Assembly (NCBI GenBank): GCA_964544765.1
Contig: CAZJDM010000151.1
Span: 1 to 10,295, forward strand
From: CAZJDM01 sp964544765
Lineage (GTDB): Bacteria; Bdellovibrionota_B; Oligoflexia; CAYFLR01
DNA: 10,295 nt
Reading direction: 5' to 3'
Positions 6,344 through 10,295 of this stretch are shown piece after piece. Both the position numbers and the translations under genes were made by a program. Each line of letters begins with the position of its first letter. Within the stretch, counting starts at the first letter, position 1. The notes beneath the pieces were generated by a model. It did no database searches, was not told the origin of the DNA, and saw only the letters and a list, made by a program, of their open reading frames with translations.

Positions 6344-6387
6344 AAGGGGAGGGTTGTCTAAAAACAAGTTTTCACCCCTCCCTTTTA
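6344..6387 (+). terminator. GC-rich intrinsic terminator after the rplM-rpsI operon
   Basis: AAGGGGAGGG (6344-6353) pairs with CCCTCCCTTT (6376-6385; seven G-C/A-T pairs in the core plus a G-T and two A-T), followed by TTTTAT. The 22-base loop holds a small inner hairpin (AAAAC with GTTTT). The stem is far richer in G+C than its surroundings. It ends the plus-strand operon 143 bases after the 102-aa gene. It may also block minus-strand transcripts from the amidohydrolase gene, whose stop is eight bases away, though no T run exists on that side. Confidence 0.75.
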
Positions 6388-6394
6388 TCACTTA

Positions 6395-7309
6395 TTAAAG
6401 GTTGCAGATATATACACTACCAACTCCAACAAGTTTTTGACTATTACATTTGTCTATACTTCCATCTTTTAAGTATTTGCCTGTCCCTTCCCATAAAGGT
6501 GAATCTGCAATGAATAGATTAACTTGTTCTTTGGTAGTTCTTTTTGGAAAATAGTATTTTGCACCCCATGATTCGTCTTTTGGATTTTCAGCCCAATTGG
6601 TTGGCAAAATAACATTATCAATACCTTGTTGTCTAAAGTATGGGAAATGAACATGGTTTCTATCAAGAACATCAAGGCAGATAAGTATCCCAAATGTACC
6701 GTAAGGAGTTTCTAATATGAATGGATCTGTTCCAGATTCCGCATATAACATATCCACGAAAAAAAGATCGTTTTTTCGATATTTTCCAACATATCCATCC
6801 GGCCCAACAACTGCTGTAGTATTGTAATAATTGCCATAACCACTAATTTCGGGCATGTTAAATAATATATAAACGTTATTATCTATTGCTATTTTTTCCC
6901 AATATTTAGTAGTCTTACCCATTGGGATTTCTTCCGCTACAAAGCCAACGCTGCGGAAAGTGTATTTATCAAGGCGTGAGGCTCGTTCATTTGCTTGCTG
7001 TTGATAAAACATGTCTTCTGAAATTCCCCAAGCAATTGTAATATCACCCTCTTTTTTCTGATAACCAGCGATTGCTCCTTCTGGTAAAACAATAATTTTG
7101 GAGTTTGCTGAAATAGCACTATTTACAAGTTGAGTTAAATTTTTCAGATTAAGATTTTTTTGAGCAAATCGTTCTGGGGTGTCAGCATTATACTCTATTA
7201 GAGCTATAGTTGGTTGACTACTTGTTTTGCTAAGCAGTAGAGTGCTAAATAAAATGTTTGATAAAAAAAACAAAAAGATAAAGTAAAACTGATTTTTATT
7301 TTTGGACAT
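6395..7309 (-). CDS. exported nitrilase-superfamily (C-N hydrolase) amidohydrolase, biotinidase/vanin-like
   Basis: 304 residues. A hydrophobic stretch at about 8-27 after a short basic start looks like a signal peptide or membrane anchor, so the enzyme should act in the periplasm or outside. The nitrilase catalytic triad is visible: Glu77 in 'VLPEGAIAGY', Lys179 in 'GKYRKNDLFF' and Cys211 in 'GILICLDVLDRN'. The pattern 'YRK-x-x-LFF...TPYGTFGILICLD' and the 'LPTNWAENP' segment are closest in style to biotinidase and vanin (pantetheinase), which hydrolyse amide bonds in biocytin or pantetheine. The true substrate is unknown. GAGGT at about 7315-7319 is a good ribosome binding site. The gene is downstream of the LtaS-like gene in the same direction, but 202 bases away, so it is probably a separate unit. 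It may serve vitamin salvage from a rich environment or a host; that is inference. Confidence 0.85.
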   Translation of the reverse strand: MSKNKNQFYFIFLFFLSNILFSTLLLSKTSSQPTIALIEYNADTPERFAQKNLNLKNLTQLVNSAISANSKIIVLPEGAIAGYQKKEGDITIAWGISEDMFYQQQANERASRLDKYTFRSVGFVAEEIPMGKTTKYWEKIAIDNNVYILFNMPEISGYGNYYNTTAVVGPDGYVGKYRKNDLFFVDMLYAESGTDPFILETPYGTFGILICLDVLDRNHVHFPYFRQQGIDNVILPTNWAENPKDESWGAKYYFPKRTTKEQVNLFIADSPLWEGTGKYLKDGSIDKCNSQKLVGVGSVYICNL

Positions 7310-7511
7310 AAATACCTCAAAGTTAAATTAAAATTAATTATTTAAAGTTAAAGATCGACCGATGTTTGGCCAACAATGTGTACACGAAAGATAAAATACA
7401 TAGTTTTGATAATTATTTTAATTTAATTAGGTTTAATTGATAGTTAGTGTTTGGTGATGTTCGGCGCAGCAAACCGTTAGTTAATGGAAGTTATTGATTA
7501 TTCTTCTTTAT
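7310..7511. other. 202-base intergenic region with imperfect GC-richer repeat
   Basis: No gene or RNA was recognised here. Most of it is AT-rich. Two islands of higher G+C stand out: GATGTTTGGCCAACAA at 7361-7376 and GATGTTCGGCGCAGCAA at 7456-7472, which resemble each other over about 17 bases and lie about 95 bases apart in direct orientation. The first contains the palindrome TTGGCCAA. The promoter of the amidohydrolase gene should lie here on the minus strand, but no clear box pair was found. Confidence 0.35.
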
Positions 7512-9584
7512 TCAGGGTTTTTCAAACTTGTACAAATAATGAAGAGCTGTATTATTATAAGCCTTATCTAGCTTCGAGATTTGACTTTTTATAGATTTAT
7601 GCAAGTCATCATTGGGTAAGGTTTGAAAATATTCTTTTTCATCAAGATAAAATAACTGGTTTTTTACTAGGCAATAGCGTTTAAGACAAGAGAAAAAATA
7701 GTTAAAACCATTTACTTCTGGTAAGTTGGGAGAGAAAATATTTTTGCCCCAAGTATGAACCTCAACTGGTTCATTAGTGAGTAATGATACTAGGGTTGGC
7801 ATTAAATCAAGGTGAGTGGTAAAGGGTTTGAGTTCTTTACCGATAAATTCCTTTTTTAATAAATGAGGAGCATAAAATAATAAAGGAATTTGATTTTCTT
7901 TCCATCTAAGATCTTGGCTGTAACTAATTCCTCCTCCAAAGGGATGATCCGCTGTAATGACAAAGAGAGTATCTTTGAAGTAGGGCGATTTAGATGCTTG
8001 CTCAAAAAACTTGCCCAGAGAATAGTCACTATATCGAAAAGCGTTAATTCGTTTAGCAAATTGTTTGGGTCCTACTAGGATGCGTTTTGATATTGATTTA
8101 GGAAGTTTAATAGTAAATTTAAATTCTGGTGGAACATAAAATGGAGGATGATTGCTCTGGGTCAAAATGAAGTTAAAAGTCTTTTTCGAAGTTTTGAGCA
8201 TGGTTTTATGTAATTGATTAAAAAAATCTTCATCATAAAGACCCCAGTAATGTTTTCTAATTCCGGGAAAACTATGGTCGGCATAATGTTCCTTATATCC
8301 TAAGATAGGTAAAAAATGGTAAAGACGATGCCAGGGAATTTGTCCGGCATAAAAAAAGCGGGGATGATATCCCAATTTTTCCATCATTTTGGCTAGGTAA
8401 TTGGGAAATGGTTTAAGTCCTTCTTTATGGTAGTTAACTGATGGATGGAAATTTCTAGGTTGTAGAAAAGACATATTGATTTGAGCTAGATTTTTTATCG
8501 TTCCTCCTCCGGGAGGAAAATGATGAGCAAAGTAGAGTCCTTCTTTTTTTAATTGTAAAAAATTAGGTGTCATAGCTTGAGCAAAACCCTCTTCCTCGTA
8601 TTCAGTGACCCAAGTAGAGAAGCTTTCTAAAAAAAGTAAAATGACATGTTTAGGACGTTTTATAAGAAGGTGATGTAAAGATGGTTTCAGGTCCTGAGAA
8701 AAATAATGATAACCCTGTGAGGCGTTTTTATGATTTGCGTTTGGTATCCAAGTTTTAGCGATTGCAAAATCATTATTTAAATTCTTTGTATTGACATTAA
8801 ATTTTTTACTGCTGGAAAATTCTTGCCAGTCTTTGTATCCGCGGAAAAGAGGTAAAAGTGGATTAGTATGCAATAAATTGATAAAACTATTTGCTGATAT
8901 TGATAGACGCCTATCCTGAAGCGGTAGTGGTCGCGGATCAAAAGTTGAGCGGGCGAAGAGAAAAATTAATATCAACCAGATAAGCCCTGACGATTTTACT
9001 ATATATTTATTTTTTAACATCTTGGTTAAAAATAAAGGTAAAGAATGTCTGATTAATAAGCTTTTGTTTAATAGAAAGATGATTGCATATCCACCTGCAA
9101 ATGTAAGGACCAATTTTTCTATAGTGATCACATCTTTAATACTATCTATAACAAGCCTAGAATTGTTAAAATTTTCCCACATTTCCCAAAAAAAGACATT
9201 AAAGTGATCCTTGAAATAAATATAATAAAAATGATCAGCCACAATGCCCAATAAAGCAATACTTAAGGCAACCCAACCATAGAGTTTGTAAAAAAGAACC
9301 ACCCTTTCCAGTAGGCGTGAATTTTTTATGAACACCCCCAAAAATGAAAAAATTACTAGGGGAAGGATAAGGAAAGTACTGATGGAAAAATCAAAACGCA
9401 TTGAGGATAATAAAACATAAATAAGCTCTCCTATGGTATAACGGTGCTGTTCAAGAACATTAAAATAATCAATGAGATAGAAGAAGCGACCTAAGGAAAA
9501 TAGGAGAACAAGGCCAAACCAAATTTTTACACCATACCAAACTAGTAAATTAAAATTATGAGAATGCTTGGTAATGGGATTCAT
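7512..9584 (-). CDS. LtaS-family membrane sulfatase-fold phosphoglycerol transferase
   Basis: 690 residues. About five membrane segments fill the N-terminal part (near 15-37, 67-87, 100-118, 156-173, 196-212), with the 'SMRFDFS' loop typical of the family. An extracytoplasmic alkaline phosphatase/sulfatase-fold domain follows from about 310 to 610. Its active site is recognisable: metal ligand Glu320 in 'LFLESFS', nucleophile Thr362 in 'PGGGTIKNL', His479 in 'SNHPPFYVP' and Asp546-His547 in 'ITADHPFGGG'. 'HYWGLYDEDFF' near 445-455 matches the LtaS substrate region. Members move phosphoglycerol (or phosphoethanolamine) from a phospholipid to a polymer or glycan, as in lipoteichoic acid synthesis or, in Gram-negatives, OpgB-like decoration of periplasmic glucans. 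The true acceptor here is not known. The ribosome binding site is weak (GAAAGA). It is divergent from the outer-membrane protein gene. Confidence 0.9.
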   Translation of the reverse strand: MNPITKHSHNFNLLVWYGVKIWFGLVLLFSLGRFFYLIDYFNVLEQHRYTIGELIYVLLSSMRFDFSISTFLILPLVIFSFLGVFIKNSRLLERVVLFYKLYGWVALSIALLGIVADHFYYIYFKDHFNVFFWEMWENFNNSRLVIDSIKDVITIEKLVLTFAGGYAIIFLLNKSLLIRHSLPLFLTKMLKNKYIVKSSGLIWLILIFLFARSTFDPRPLPLQDRRLSISANSFINLLHTNPLLPLFRGYKDWQEFSSSKKFNVNTKNLNNDFAIAKTWIPNANHKNASQGYHYFSQDLKPSLHHLLIKRPKHVILLFLESFSTWVTEYEEEGFAQAMTPNFLQLKKEGLYFAHHFPPGGGTIKNLAQINMSFLQPRNFHPSVNYHKEGLKPFPNYLAKMMEKLGYHPRFFYAGQIPWHRLYHFLPILGYKEHYADHSFPGIRKHYWGLYDEDFFNQLHKTMLKTSKKTFNFILTQSNHPPFYVPPEFKFTIKLPKSISKRILVGPKQFAKRINAFRYSDYSLGKFFEQASKSPYFKDTLFVITADHPFGGGISYSQDLRWKENQIPLLFYAPHLLKKEFIGKELKPFTTHLDLMPTLVSLLTNEPVEVHTWGKNIFSPNLPEVNGFNYFFSCLKRYCLVKNQLFYLDEKEYFQTLPNDDLHKSIKSQISKLDKAYNNTALHYLYKFEKP

Positions 9585-9655
9585 TTAAATCTTTCGTTGA
9601 CTCCCATCCATAAGTGGAGAGCAGTTGACGTGATTCTTATCAAAAATTTAAATTC

Positions 9656-9684
9656 TTGAAAACTAAAATTTTTATCTCTATAAT
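9656..9684 (+). promoter_or_regulatory. near-consensus sigma70 promoter of the outer-membrane protein gene
   Basis: TTGAAA (9656-9661) and a perfect TATAAT (9679-9684) are exactly 17 bases apart. Transcription would begin near 9691, giving a leader of about 88 bases before the ATG at 9779. This is the best promoter in the window and suggests strong expression, as is usual for outer-membrane proteins. Confidence 0.8.
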
Positions 9685-9778
9685 AATGATAATTCAGCTA
9701 TTGTCATCAGGATAAGTTCTTAGGTTAGTTGAGTTGATTTAAACAGTTATCTTTCATATTAGATCAAAAGGGGGTTTT

Positions 9779-10295
9779 ATGAAGAGATTGGGCCAATTTA
9801 AGTATGTATTAATCAGTTTGATAATGATGATGGCATTTTGCAGCGCTACGGCCTACGCAACCTTTTTAGATATTGGTGGTTTTTTAGGTATGGTTAATTA
9901 CGAAGGAACAATGATAGAAGATATTCCTTCCACTGAAGATACTATTTCAGGAAATGTATTGGAGTATGGTCTTAACGCTCATATTTATCCTATTCCTCTT
10001 ATTCCGATTGGAATTGGTGTTTTCTTTTCATACACTAATTTTGAGAAGATCGAAGGTGATGTATTTAAGGATGGTGTAGAGTTTTTCTCTTTTAGCACTG
10101 AACCCACGGTTATGACTTTTGGAGGAGAGATAGCTATTAATGCTCCTTTAGCCTTTTTTATTGATCCTTATGTTCGTGTTGGTGGAGGAGTCTTATATGG
10201 CAGCGCCAAGACAACGCTTGTTGCTCCGGCCAATGAGGTAACCTCTCCTTTGGGGATAGCGGGAGAAACAGCTGAACTTGATGATATGACTATTC
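9779..10295 (+). CDS. outer-membrane beta-barrel protein, 5' part (cut by window end)
   Basis: The open frame runs from ATG at 9779 to the window end, giving 172 codons with no stop. AAGGGGG at 9768-9774 is a strong ribosome binding site. The product starts 'MKRLGQFKYVLISLIMMMAF', a signal peptide with a likely signal peptidase I site after 'ATAYA' (residue 27). The mature part alternates polar and hydrophobic residues in short strands, with Gly and aromatic residues ('TFLDIGGFLGMVNYEG', 'IPIGIGVFFSYTNFE', 'FFIDPYVRVGGGVLYG'), as in small outer-membrane beta-barrels. The role is not known. It is separated from the divergent LtaS-like gene by 194 bases and has its own promoter. The C-terminus is missing, so the family and the terminal aromatic residue cannot be checked. 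Confidence 0.85.
   Translation, partial: MKRLGQFKYVLISLIMMMAFCSATAYATFLDIGGFLGMVNYEGTMIEDIPSTEDTISGNVLEYGLNAHIYPIPLIPIGIGVFFSYTNFEKIEGDVFKDGVEFFSFSTEPTVMTFGGEIAINAPLAFFIDPYVRVGGGVLYGSAKTTLVAPANEVTSPLGIAGETAELDDMTI

Noticed and set aside
9601..9630. Repeated GTTGAC and a TCCA-TAAG-TGGA hairpin upstream of the LtaS-like gene
   Set aside because: Short and common motifs with no link to a known regulator; recorded only as weak sequence structure.

Overview
This window looks like chromosome from an AT-rich Gram-negative (diderm) bacterium. An outer-membrane beta-barrel type protein with a signal peptide points to a diderm envelope. The MglA-type small GTPase, the SRP RNA directly in front of dnaX and the L13-S9 pair would suit a 'deltaproteobacterial' lineage in the broad sense (Myxococcota, Bdellovibrionota, Desulfobacterota, SAR324-like), but the sequence alone does not fix the phylum. 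I see no phage, transposon, CRISPR or plasmid hallmark and no tRNA or rRNA gene.

Layout: (1) 95-2074, plus strand: a GT4-like glycosyltransferase domain with degenerate active-site glutamates, joined by a charged linker to a C-terminal TPR array. (2) 2114-4688, minus strand: an SRP RNA (4581-4688), dnaX (2817-4553) and a divergent MglA-like GTPase (2114-2710), read in that order. SRP RNA directly upstream of dnaX is a known bacterial arrangement; in many genomes ybaB-recR follows, but here the MglA-like gene does. (3) 4689-6387, plus strand: a 270-base regulatory gap with hairpin, dyad and promoter-like sequence, then rplM, rpsI and a 102-aa protein whose C-terminal two thirds resemble the PC4/YdbC ssDNA-binding fold, closed by a GC-rich hairpin terminator. 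(4) 6395-9584, minus strand: an exported nitrilase-superfamily amidohydrolase (biotinidase/vanin-like) and an LtaS-type membrane phosphoglycerol transferase. (5) 9656-end, plus strand: a near-consensus sigma70 promoter and the 5' part of a gene for an outer-membrane beta-barrel protein, cut by the window end.

Working together: regions 2 and 3 are information-processing genes (protein targeting, replication clamp loader, ribosomal proteins). Regions 4 and 5 are envelope genes. Nothing shows a single new multi-gene system. The most notable points are single-gene ones. First, a 10-A run in dnaX lies exactly at the boundary between the clamp-loader part and the tau-specific part, and both shifted frames stop within two to three codons, so tau and gamma could be made by slippage. 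Second, the MglA-like GTPase keeps its P-loop, switch-I arginine and NKRD motif but has Ser where the family has its catalytic Gln (position 82). Third, there is a PC4-like small protein downstream of rpsI. All functional statements are by eye from motifs; no database search was run.
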